Assembly: GCA_030279155.1 (NCBI GenBank)
Contig: CM059040.1
Span: forward strand, 25,670,567-25,734,566
Direction of reading: 5' to 3'
Length of the DNA stretch: 64,000 nucleotides
Source: Forsythia viridissima
Taxonomy: Eukaryota; Streptophyta; Magnoliopsida; Lamiales; Oleaceae
The translations under genes and the position numbers were made by a program. How positions within the stretch are numbered: position 1 is the stretch's first letter; every line of letters starts with the position of its first letter. Under the pieces are notes generated by a model that worked only from the letters and a program-made list of their open reading frames with translations, was not told the DNA's origin and did no database searches. Positions 54,175 to 64,000 of this stretch are shown piece by piece.

Positions 54175-56399
54175 TCAACGAATTTTCAATCGTGGATACA
54201 AATGTATCCTTAACATACTGAAACGACTGCCATTATTGGTATCAAACCAATAGCGATTCATACAAGCTAAATCTTCTAATCGATAATTAGGCCAAAGAAA
54301 TAACTTAAATTTCATTAATTGATTTTTCTCTCTATCAAGGTGATTACTGTCATCTAGAACTTGGCTGGTATTCTTCTCGTTGCAAAATACAGAATTTTTA
54401 TCTACATCATTCCTATTTTTTGAATTGAAACAAATTAGAATTCTGAATTTTCTACGACGCCTAAACGATAAAATATTTTCAGGAACAAGCAAATCCAAAT
54501 GATTTTTGTCTCTATTTCCTGTTATTCTTTCATGTGGTGGAATAGATTCATCAAAATTATTCTTAGCAACATATCTTTGTTCTCGGTATCTTTGATTAGT
54601 TTGGTGCTTACTCTTATGAACCAACGAAATATCTATGGTTTGATACATAATAAATTGTCCGTCGTTTTTTACAGACAGACGAATGGGTTCGATAATCAAT
54701 ATTCCCCTTTTCATCAATTCTGGAAGAGTTAAATTCTTCTGAATCAGCATTATATCCAAACTCATTTCTCCCCTTTGAATCGAGGATATAGAAATTTTTC
54801 TTGGATCTATTAGTCTAAGCAGGAGGCAATATACCTTAATATTATTGATCATTCTTTGATTCAAAGTATCGTCCCATCTCAATTGAAAAAGCAAATAACG
54901 GTTCAGGAACAAATCTAGTTCTGCTTCCATGTTGCTTTTGTATTGTTTTTTCTTTTTATCTTTTTTCATGTCCGATCTTGCATAATCTTCTTCAATATAT
55001 TTTTGTTGGTTTGAAAGAACGGATCCAAGATCCCCTTGGCTTGTGGTTTTTTTTCTTCTTGATTTCGATTCTTTATTTTTTTATTCGATGGTATCAAAAA
55101 ACTTTCTTTTTGCTTTTTATTAATCTTTTTATTTTGATTTTCATTACTATTTTCATTTCTATTCAAATTTAAAAGAAGTAATTTGTTTGGTATAAACCAA
55201 GGTTTCGTTTTATATGCATTATAAAGTAACAAAAATTCTGGGAAGAACCAAAGTTGCAGATTCGATATGGGACGCTTTAGTATTTTTTCATTCATCCCCA
55301 TCCAATCCAAAAATACTTTGGGGGAGTTTGGTGAATTCATTTCTGGAATCATAAGATAAAAAATATTTATTTTATCAATTATTTGATAATTATTAGTAAC
55401 AATCTGAATCTTTTGATTACTATTGGCATCGATCGTGATCCAGTCCTCAATATCGACTTTTTGTCTAAGATCAAAATTGAGAATTTTCCAATCCAAATAT
55501 TTTCTATCGGGAGTTTTTTCCATATATAGAATATCGCCTTTTCCTAGATAATTATTGATAGGGATACTCCTCAGCATATCAAAAAAAGTGTCTTTATATG
55601 TGCTGTAATTATAAGAAATCTCTTGGTTCTTATTTCCTTGAAACGGCGATCTAGAAATAAACGAGTCCTTTTTATTTTCATAATTGAAAGATTTATATGA
55701 TAAAAGATCATATTTATAGTATTTTTGAAAATTATCTTTTTGATTCAATAATGAATAGACTTCAAAAATATTTTGTTTTTTGTAGTCAATTAATTGGTCT
55801 TTTTCATATGAATTCCATTTGCTTAAATTTTTCCTTTTAACCATACGACGTTGATGAACTCTATTTCGCCATTGTTGTGGTATTAATCTAGACCATCTGA
55901 TTCGAGATAAATCGTATTGATAATGCCCTCTTAACCAGTTTTTCCATTGATTCATTTTAGAACTTGGAAGTATGTTATCCCTTAATTTAAAATGAACTAT
56001 TCTTTGTGTTTCAAAAGAATCCTTTATTTCAGGCTTAAGAAAAAAAGGGATTCCTTGATATTGAAGAACATATTTAAATTTATACAAGTTAATAACTTGG
56101 GTTTGTGATAATTTGTAAAATACATATGCTTGTGACAAGTAGGATAAGTCATAGAAAATATGTGAATTTGTCTTACTAATATTAGAAAGTGGCTTTTTTA
56201 TAGTCGAAATAAACTCAATTGGATTTTTATTTTTTTTATTAATTATTTCTTGATTTGTTTCATTATTGTAAATGGATTTATTCATAATTTTTTTTGTTGA
56301 TTCAAGAAATAATTTTTTCTTCATTCTGGGAATATTAATGACAGATAAAAATATATTTGTGTATATTCTTTCAATGAATAATATTATAAAAAGGGGTAA
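54175..56399 (-). pseudogene. ycf1: Ycf1/TIC214 C-terminal portion, frameshifted
   Basis: In plastids Ycf1 (TIC214) is a large inner-envelope protein assigned to the TIC translocon. This copy holds only about the last 740 codons of some 1800. The open frame enters from the satellite junction at ~56399 (reading ...IERIYTNIFLSVINIPR), so the ATG at 56324 is internal and not a start. Conserved landmarks are NQWKNWLRGHYQYDLSRIRW, then FLWPNYRLEDLACMNRYWFD near the end, and the terminal YPRLKIR before TGA at 54175. An extra AT dinucleotide within 54995-55000 shifts the frame inside NIEEDYARSDMKK, splitting the region into two ORFs (54966-56324 and 54175-54969). The glycine usual before SDMKK is arginine, consistent with a G-to-A change. 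Confidence 0.95.
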
Positions 56400-56400
56400 T

Positions 56401-58080
56401 TAAAAATCCTTCGACAAATTAGGGAGCTGTTAATCTCTCAAATGTAATGGTAGAGCTCAAAACCAAGAATTGATATAGAAGTATATCTCCCAAAAAATGT
56501 ATGTGGATGTAAATCAATCAAATGAGTTCGCGCACGTCAAAACCCAGAATTGATAGATGCTAACTAACCACTCTTCTGAGTAGGTGGATGTAAATCTATC
56601 AAATGAGTAGATGAACCTAAATCTCGTCGATTGATAAAACTCTAAATCTCTCAGTTGGGTGGGTGGATCGAAATCTCCCAAATGAGTGGGTGGATCTCGA
56701 AACCATGAATTGATGTGTCGAGATTGATCATGTTTTCTGTAAATCTACCAAATGAGTGGGTGGACATCAAAACCTTTAATTTGGATTACATATATCATAT
56801 GGAGTGGTTGAAACTGCAAACGATAAAATGATAAAGGCTTTATATCTCCAATGCGTAGTTGAATCTCAAACTGTGTATTCGTAGAAGCGTAAATCCCTCC
56901 ACTAAGTATGGGAAAGTAAATCTCAAATGATTGGGCGTACCTCAAAGTGAAGATTTGATAGAGGTGTAAATGCCATGGCTAATTATGTGGATGTAAATCG
57001 AAAAAATGAGTTGGTGGGCCCTGAAATCTTTAATTTGAAGAGGCCTAAATATATTAGTTGAGTGGGTAAAGACATTGCAATGATGAAGGCATAAATATCT
57101 CAAATGCGTAGTTGAAACTAAAAATCATGTATTGGTGGAGGCTTAATAACCCCTGGATAAAGGAGGGGGTGTAAATCTCGCAATCAAAACCATGAATTGT
57201 TATAGATGTATATCTCTCTGCTTTGTATGTCGAAGTAAATAATCGACGTGAGTAGGTGAACCTCAAAACCAAGAATTGATGGGCGAGTAAACGTCTCTAA
57301 CGTGTAGGTAGATGTGAATCTCTAAAATGAGAGAACGGACCGAAAATCCATGGATTGGATTCTTAGTCTCTCAATTGAGTAGGTGGATCAAAATCTCTCG
57401 AATTAGTGGTCAGATCTAAAACCATGAATTGATAGTGGTGTCATTCACTCAACACCGGGGTAATTCTCCCGATTCTTCATGTTGAAGGTAAAACCAACAA
57501 ATGAGTAAGTGGATCTGAAAATATTTAATTTGTAGAGGCATAAATATCTCAAAAGCAGTGGGTGGAACTTAAAAGGTAAAATAATAAAGGCATAAATTTT
57601 TCAAATGCGTAGGTGAAACACAAACCATATATTCGTAGAGGCGTAAATCGCTCGACTAAGTAGGGGGGAAGTAAATCTCTCAAATGAGTGGCTGTATCCC
57701 AAAACCATTATTTGCTGTAGCTGTAATTCCCTCAACTAAGTTTGTGGGTGTAAATTGAACAAATAAGTAGGTGGACCTCAAAATCTTTAATTAAAGAGGC
57801 CTATGTATCTCAAATAAGTTGGTGAACCTAAAAACAATAAAATGATGAAAGTTTAAATATGTCAATTGCATTGGCGGAACTCGAGATCATATATTCGTAT
57901 TGGCTTAAAAATCCTTCGACAAAGTAGTGGGGTTGTAAATCACTCAAATGAAAATAGTGAATCTCAAAACTATGAATTTATTTAGATGTATATCTCCCAA
58001 ATAATGTATGTAGATGTAAATTAATCAAATGAGTTTCACTTCAAAACCCATAATTGATAGATAATTACTAACCATTCTAC
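56401..58080. repeat. Satellite unit 21, 5'-truncated (end of A, full B)
   Basis: It contains the last ~176 bp of half A and a complete half B (56577-58080, 1504 bp). The first 646 bp repeat the phase of 51352-51997, at about 96% identity by eye. Confidence 0.9.
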
Positions 58081-60846
58081 TAAGTAGGTGGAAGTACATC
58101 TCTCAAATGAGTAGATGAACACCTAAATCCCGTCGATTGATACAACTCTAAATCTCTCGGTTGAGTGGGTGGATCGAAATCTCTCAAATGAGTGGGTGGA
58201 TCTCGAAACCATGAATTGATGATAGTGGTGTAATAGCAATGTAAATCTCGAGATTGATTATGTTTTCTGTAAATCTACCAAACGAATGGGTGGACTTCAA
58301 AACCTTTAATTTGGATTACATATATCATACGGAGTGGTTGAAACTGAAAACGATACTATGATAAAAGCTTTATATCTCCTATGCGTAGGTGAATCCCAAA
58401 CTGTGTATTCGTAGAAGCGTAAATCCCTCCACTAAGTATGGGGAATGAATTCTCAAATGATTGGACATACCTCAAAACGATGATTTGATAGAGGTCTCAG
58501 CCAATTAAGTAGATGTAAATCGAACAAATGAGTTTGTGGACCCCGAAACATTTAATTTAAAGAGGCCTAAATATCTCAATTGAGTGGGTGAAACCATTGA
58601 AATTATGAAGGCTTAAATATCTCAAATGCGTAGTTGAAACTAAAAATCATGTATTGGTGGAGGCTTAATAACCCCTCGATAATGTAGGGGGTGTAAATCT
58701 CGCAATCAAAACTATGAATTGATATAGATGTATATCTCCCTACTTTGTATGTCGATGTAAATAAACCAAGTGAGTAGGTGAACCTCAAAACCAAGAATTG
58801 ATGGACCAGTAAACCTCTCTAACGTGTAGGTAGATTTGAAACTCTCAAATGAGAGAACGGACCGAATATCCATGGATTGGTTTCTAAGTCTCTCGATTGA
58901 GTAGGTGGATCGAAATCTCTCGAATTAGCGGTTAGATCTAAAACCCATGAATTGATAGTGGTGTTATTCACTCAACACCGGTGTAATTCTCCCGATTCTT
59001 CATGTTGAAGGTAAAACTAACAAATGAGTAAGTTTATCTGAAAATATTTAATTTGTAGAGGCGTAAATATCTCAAAAGCAGTGGGTGGAATTTAAAAGGT
59101 AAAATAATAAAGGCATAAATTTCTCAAATGCGTAGGTGAAACTCATACCATGTATTCGTAGAAGCGTAAATCGCTCGACTAAGTAGGGAGAAGTAAATCT
59201 CTCAAATGAGTGGTTGTACCCCCAAAACCATTATTTGCAGGAGCTGTATTTCCCTCGACTAAGTATGTGGGTGTAAATTAAACAAATGAGTAGGTGGACC
59301 TCAAAACCATTAAGTAAAGAGGGCTAAATATCTCAAATAAGTTGGTGAACCTAAAAACACTAAAATGATGAAGGCTTAAATATGTCAAATGCGTTGGCGG
59401 AACTCGAGATCATACATTCGTATTGGCTTAAAAATCCTTCGACAAAGTAGGGAGCTGTTAACATCTCAAATGTAATGGTAGAGCTCAAAACCAAGAATTG
59501 ATATAGAAGTATATCTCCCAAAAAATGTATGTGGATGTAAATCAATCAAATGAGTTCGCGCACGTCAAAACCCAGAATTGATAGATGCTAACTAACCACT
59601 CTTCTGAGTAGGTGGATGTAAATCTATCAAATGAGTAGATGAACCTAAATCTCGTCGATTGATAAAACTCTAAATCTCTCAGTTGGGTGGATGGATCGAA
59701 ATCTCCCAAATGAGTGGGTGGATCTCGAAACCACGAATTGATGTGTCGAGATTGATCATGTTTTCTGTAAATCTACCAAATGAGTGGGTGGACATCAAAA
59801 CCTTTAATTTGGATTACATATATCATATGGAGTGGTTGAAACTGCAAACGATAAAATGATAAAGGCTTTATATCTCCAATGCGTAGTTGAATCTCAAACT
59901 GTGTATTCGTAGAAGCGTAAATCCCTCCACTAAATATGGGAAAGTAAATCTCAAATGATTGGGCGTACCTCAAAGTGAAGATTTGATAGAGGTGTAAATG
60001 CCTTGGCTAATTATATGGATGTAACTCGAAAAAATGAGTTGGTGGACCCCGAAATCTTTAATTTAAAGAGGGCTAAATATATCAGTTGAGTGGGTAAAAA
60101 CATTGCAATGATGAAGGCAAAAATATCTCAAATGCGTAGTTGAAACTAAAAATCATGTATTGGTGGAGGCTTAATAACCCCTGGATAAAGGAGGGGGTGT
60201 AAATCTCGCAATCAAAACCATGAATTGATATAGATGTATATCTCTCTGCTTTGTATGTCGAAGTAAATAATCGACGTGAGTAGGTGAACCTCAAAACCAA
60301 GAATTGATGGGCGAGTAAACGTCTCTAACGTGTAGGTAGATGTGAATCTCTAAAATGAGAGAACGGACCGAAAATCCATGGATTGGTTTCTAAGTCTCTC
60401 AATTGAGTAGGTGGATCGAAATCTCTCGAATTAGTGGTCAGATCTAAAACCATGAATTGATAGTGGTGTCATTCACTCAACACCGGGGTAATTCTCCCGA
60501 TTCTTCATGTTGAAGGTAAAACCAACAAATGAGTAAGTGGATCTGAAAATATTTAATTTGTAGAGGCATAAATATCTCAAAAGCAGTGGGTGGAACTTAA
60601 AAGGTAAAATAATAAAGGCAAAAATTTTTCAAATGCGTAGGTGAAACACAAACCATATATTCGTAGAGGCGTAAATCGCTCGACTAAGTAGGGGGGAAGT
60701 AAATCTCTCAAATGAGTGGCTGTATCCCAAAACCATTATTTGCTGCAGCTGTAATTCCCTCGACTAAGTTTGTGGGTGTAAATTGAACAAATGAGTAGGT
60801 GGACCTCAAAACATTTAATTAAAGAGGCCTATGTATCTCAAATAAG
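58081..60846. repeat. Satellite unit 22, long type, cut by LINE
   Basis: Half A is 58081-59603 (1523 bp, with an 8-bp loss at 58496). Half B begins at 59604 and is interrupted after 1243 bp at TCTCAAATAAGT. Confidence 0.9.

Positions 60847-60873
<27 letters not shown>
60847..60873 (-). other. LINE poly(A) tail
   Basis: There are 27 consecutive T on the plus strand. The first one or two may belong to the satellite (AAATAAGTT). This is the 3' end left by target-primed reverse transcription. A long, uninterrupted tail suggests a recent insertion. Confidence 0.92.
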
Positions 60874-60877
<4 letters not shown>

Positions 60878-61095
60878 AACACACCATCACAACCCCAATG
60901 TGGTTTTTATGCCTCCATCAGGGAAGGACGGGGGGGTTAAGGAAGCCCCAACCATATATATAAAAAGCTCATAATAGTACAAGGGAGGGGGGCATAAAAC
61001 CTGACCTCCAAGCACAATCGAATGAAAGAGTAAATGCAAAACAGAAAACAATAAATAAGGAGGTACTACCTCCCATACAAATCTCTAAAAAGAAA
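60874..61095 (-). other. LINE 3' UTR
   Basis: About 220 bp lie between the RNase H stop codon and the tail. I see no coding potential and no AATAAA on the minus strand. Confidence 0.75.
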
Positions 61096-61624
61096 CTATA
61101 AGCCTCTAACAATAGGAAGTCCAAATCTGTCAATCTGGACTAGACTGCGATGTCGTCGTGGAAGATCCTGAGAGCTGTACTCATAATAGTAGCGTCGATC
61201 CCAGCCCTCTGATGCAAGAAGATCAGCAACCTGGTTGCCCTCTCGGAAGATGTGAGTGATAGTATCCCTGTCCATTGCTAGTAGATGCCTGATGTGCCGT
61301 AGAGTAGCCTGAATATGCCAAGGTCCTCCTCCCTTGGTGATGCAGTGGATCGCTAATGTAGAGTCTGACTCCACCCATAGAACTGATAACCCAAGTCTCT
61401 GAGCCAGAATGATCCCGTCTAGTATAGCTCGTAGCTCCGCCTCGAGAATGGTGCAGTCGCCATAGAAAGAGAAGAATGCCCGAATGCACTGTCCTGACGA
61501 ATCTCTGATAATCCCTCCGCCACTAGCAATCCCGTCCTTGACGCATCCATCAGTGTTGATCTTGTAGGATTCCACTGGTGGAGTACGCCAGAAAACCAAA
61601 GTGGGAGGAGGAGAGGAGGGGAGG
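61096..61624 (-). other. RNase H (RVT_3-type) domain of LINE ORF2
   Basis: The domain starts around FWRTPPVESYKINTDGC and ends at the TAG at 61096-61098. The DEDD set is visible: Asp in INTDG, Glu in EAELRAI, Asp in WVESDS and Asp in NQVADLLAS. The sequence style (TDGCVKDGIASGGGIIRD) is that of the archaeal-like RNase H known in plant L1 LINEs. The frame can be extended upstream to 61737, but that part only overlaps the reverse transcriptase frame and starts with TTG. It is not an independent gene. Confidence 0.88.
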
Positions 61625-64000
61625 GGATGGTAATAATGACACCAAAAAGCGGAGCGATGTCCATGTCTCCACGCCAATGGATGTGCCGAAATAAGCGGCC
61701 TGTATGCAGAAGCGAGATGGTGTGGTAAACTCTCCAAATGATCCTCCTCGGCTCCATAGCTATATCTCTGTGCTTCGCATCATTCCTCGCAGTCCATAAA
61801 AACCATAATATCAATAGAGGAATGATCGTGCGTATATGTCCCGTGCTGACAAACTGACCCGAGAATCTCCAAGTCTGGAAGCGATACTGGAATCCCTCGA
61901 GCGGCCTGAGGGTGATATGAAAGATGTCTGCAAAGTGTCTCCAAACAGTATCTGCTGTCGGACTATCAATGAATAAGTGCTGAATAGTCTCTATAGCCGA
62001 ACAGCACTGGCACCTCGACGCCATATGACTCCCTATCCGTCTCTGGATCACCACATCCACTGGTATAAGCCCCTGCCACAATCTCCAACAGAAAAAGGAA
62101 ACCGTGGTCGGAATAATCGAACTCCATATCATACGATATACAGCCTGACCAGTGCTCCCTGTACGAACAAGCTGCCATGCAGACTTGGTAACAAATCTGC
62201 CATCTGAAGTATCAGTCCATACAATCTGATCATCCACATGTGGGGTGATAGGGATGCTCCCTATCTGCTCAGCCATGGTAAGTGGAACGATCTGAATGAG
62301 TCTGTCAATATTCCATCCAATATCATCAAAGAAATCGTGCACCTGGATGGAAGAATGTGGTAGCTGCGGGAACTGATCAGCCAAAGTAGTATCGCCCATC
62401 CAGCAATCATGCCAAAAAAATATGTGACCCCGCCCTAGCTTCCATGCAATGTAGGACTCGGCCTGTGGTCCTATAAGCTTCAGCCGTCTCCAAACAGGTG
62501 AAGCATAATAAGGAACAGTAGCCAGTATCGGATGTGTGCCCTGACAGTACTTACCCCGTAAAAACTGAGCCCAAAGAGATCTCTGAGATCTGAATAGCCA
62601 CCATAGCTTCAGCGAGAAAGTGTCAACAAGGTCCTGTAACCGCCTAAATCCCAGTCCTCCCTCCTCAGTCGGGAGACATAAGTCCTTCCATCTCTTCCAA
62701 TGAAGACGATGGGTATGATCTTTGGAGTCCCAGAGGAATCTAGCAAAGATGCTCTCTAGCTTTTTCAAGACAGCCTTGGGAGGCTTCAAAATCTGAAGAA
62801 GGTAGAGAGGAAGAGAAGACAGAACAGACCGAATCAGAGTAATCCGTCCTCCAGGTGAAAGTAATCTCGAAGCCCAGCCAGATATCCTGCTCCGTACTTT
62901 CTGAATGAGATCATCGTATAGGAATATCTTACGATGCCCTTTGAACAGGGGCACTCCAAGATAAGTGAAAGGCTGCTGTTGGTGACGAAAGCTTGTCAGA
63001 TGCTCAAGCCTGTGTATCTGCTGAATAGTAGCCCGTCTGGGTAAAATAATCCCGCTCTTATCTCTATTCACTAACTGGCCCGAAGCTCGCTCATAGTGCT
63101 CGATACAATGTAGGACCCGTCTAATAGACTGCTTCTGACCGTTAGCGAAAATGATCATATCATCTGCAAAACATAGATGTGAGATAAGAGCATCCCCTCC
63201 ATGTCTGTAAGCCATCGAAGCTATCTGCTGATACTGCCGAGTTAGGATGCGCGAAAAATAGTCAGCCGCTAGAATAAATAATGATGGAGAGATGGGATCA
63301 CCCTGTCGAAGTCCCCTGGATGAGGGGAAAAAACCACATGGTCTACCATTGAACAGGACTGAAAAGTGACACTCTGAGATGCACCTCCGTATCCGATCTA
63401 TCCATATAGCATCAAATCCAAAGCCCTCCAAAACAGAGATCAAGAAACCCCAATCCAGGCGGTCATAGGCCTTAGCCATATCTAGCTTGAGGATAGCATT
63501 ACCCCCTCGCACCTTCATATCCAGTGTGTGTAGAAGCTCCTGTGCAAGGAGGATGTTATCCCCAATGAGTCGTCCTGGGATGAATCCGCTCTGAGGTGCT
63601 GAAATAATCTGAGGAAGTATGTTACTCAGTCGCGAATTCAGCAGCTTTGTAACCAACTTATTAAAAACTGTACATAAGCTGATAGGACGAAACTCAGACC
63701 ACCGACATGCATTATCCCGCTTAGGGATCAATACTATAGAAGTAGCTGAAAAACCTCTCGGAAAATGCCCCCCTGCAAAGAAGTCCAGTACTGCCTGAAA
63801 AACATCATCTGAGATAATATCCCAACACTCCTGAAAAAAATGTGAAGAAAATCCATCTGGCCCCGCTACACTGTCAGGATCAATACTGAAGATAGCCTCC
63901 CGAACCTCAGCCAAAGTCGGTATCCGATTGAGCTGCAAATTATCCTCATCGGACACCAGTCTAGGAATAATATCGGGTCGAATAGGATCGACAGGCTGAG
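61096..64000 (-). pseudogene. LINE ORF2: reverse transcriptase, zf-RVT and RNase H (one frameshift, 5' incomplete)
   Basis: The frame is open from the window edge (reading QPVDPIRPDIIPRLVSDEDN), so GTG at 63954-63956 is not a real start. Counting from there, the reverse transcriptase spans roughly residues 70-340: LKLDMAKAYDRLDW (catalytic Asp159), GLRQGDPISPSLF near 215, and FADD at 263-266 (Asp265, Asp266). A zf-RVT region follows at about 575-675, with CQCC and ETIQHLF. After FGVIITIPSP, near 61608-61628, a purine-rich tract (plus strand) carries an indel. The RNase H domain continues in another frame (ending 61096), with NTDG, EAELRAI, VESDS and NQVADLLA supplying the four acidic residues. 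The in-frame stop of the first reading lies at 61419. Both halves belong to one ORF2 polyprotein. The frameshift may inactivate RNase H only. Confidence 0.93.

Larger units (their letters stand above)
51998..56400. other. Nuclear plastid DNA insertion (NUPT), ~4.4 kb, two joined fragments
   Basis: Four plastid segments lie between satellite flanks: a piece of rrn16 and a collinear ndhH-rps15-ycf1 block, all on the minus strand. rrn16 belongs to the inverted repeat, and ndhH-rps15 to the small single-copy region. In a normal plastome rrn16 lies upstream of ycf1, with the rest of the rRNA operon between. Here rrn16 is fused behind a truncated ndhH, so at least two plastid fragments were joined. 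The genes are shifted or cut but otherwise well preserved, which implies a fairly young insertion. Confidence 0.95.
56401..60846. repeat. Satellite array, right block
   Basis: Satellite resumes in the late part of half A (AAAAATCCTTCGACAAATTA), not at the phase where it broke off. It continues in the same orientation for ~4.4 kb and ends at the LINE poly(T). Units here are of the long 3036 type and share variants such as GGGAGCTGTT and CCCAAAAAATG that are not seen to the left of the plastid insert. Confidence 0.96.
60847..64000 (-). mobile_element. L1-type plant LINE, 3' part (5' end outside window)
   Basis: Reading the minus strand, the order is reverse transcriptase, zinc-binding reverse transcriptase domain, RNase H, a ~220-bp 3' UTR and a poly(A) tail. 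This is the layout of plant L1-clade non-LTR retrotransposons. No LTR is present. The endonuclease domain and 5' UTR would lie beyond 64000, so the target-site duplication cannot be checked here. The base composition is clearly more GC-rich than the satellite. It inserted into satellite unit 22. Confidence 0.95.

Noticed and set aside
54499..55172. Plus-strand ORFs with hydrophobic runs at 54499-54732 and 54978-55172
   Set aside because: They are antisense to ycf1. Hydrophobicity follows from the lysine- and asparagine-rich coding strand.
51998..56400. Plastid contamination of the assembly instead of a nuclear insertion
   Set aside because: Plastid sequence is joined to satellite on both sides, is internally rearranged and shows decay. 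Contamination reads would be collinear and intact. A chimeric assembly is still formally possible.
61223..61489. Additional minus-strand ORF and other overlapping ORFs inside the LINE (61966-62178, 61977-62207 plus)
   Set aside because: They are alternative frames of ORF2 without any domain signature.

Overview
The window is nuclear DNA of a flowering plant, most likely a heterochromatic satellite block. Three things show this: a tandem satellite with kilobase-long units, an embedded piece of plastid DNA (a NUPT), and a plant L1-type LINE of the kind that carries an RNase H domain. The plastid piece keeps the order ycf1-rps15-ndhH. It therefore came from a lineage with a conventional single-copy region and an existing ycf1, which argues against grasses. 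I cannot name the species.

Layout. 1-51997 is an uninterrupted satellite array. 51998-56400 is plastid DNA: on the minus strand it reads ycf1 C-terminal part, rps15, the first two thirds of ndhH, then an rrn16 fragment. 56401-60846 is satellite again. 60847-64000 is the 3' part of a LINE on the minus strand, with a 27-nt poly(A) tail (poly(T) on the plus strand). Its 5' end lies beyond the window.

Satellite structure. The higher-order unit is a dimer of two diverged halves, A and B. The longest form is 3036 bp (A 1532, B 1504; 46960-49995). Each half is itself built of two related ~750-bp blocks, and those are built of ~50- and ~80-bp elementary repeats that share a CTCA-AA-TGAG dyad and an AATTGAT word. 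Shorter classes differ by discrete deletions in the A half. The 2778-bp class lacks 261 bp, and the 2750-bp class also lacks 28 bp. Copy 17 has its own 212-bp deletion. The 2750-bp class fills 1-24747 and is almost uniform, while the 3036-bp class occupies the right part (46960-60846), where divergence, rearranged junctions (A-A near 40.04 kb, B-B near 45.49 kb) and foreign insertions are concentrated. This matches a homogenised interior with an older edge to the right.

Coding content. No host gene is evident. All plastid genes are truncated or frameshifted. The LINE reverse transcriptase frame is long and intact to the window end, but an indel separates it from its RNase H domain. The short ORFs that recur in the satellite look like by-products of homogenised repeat sequence.
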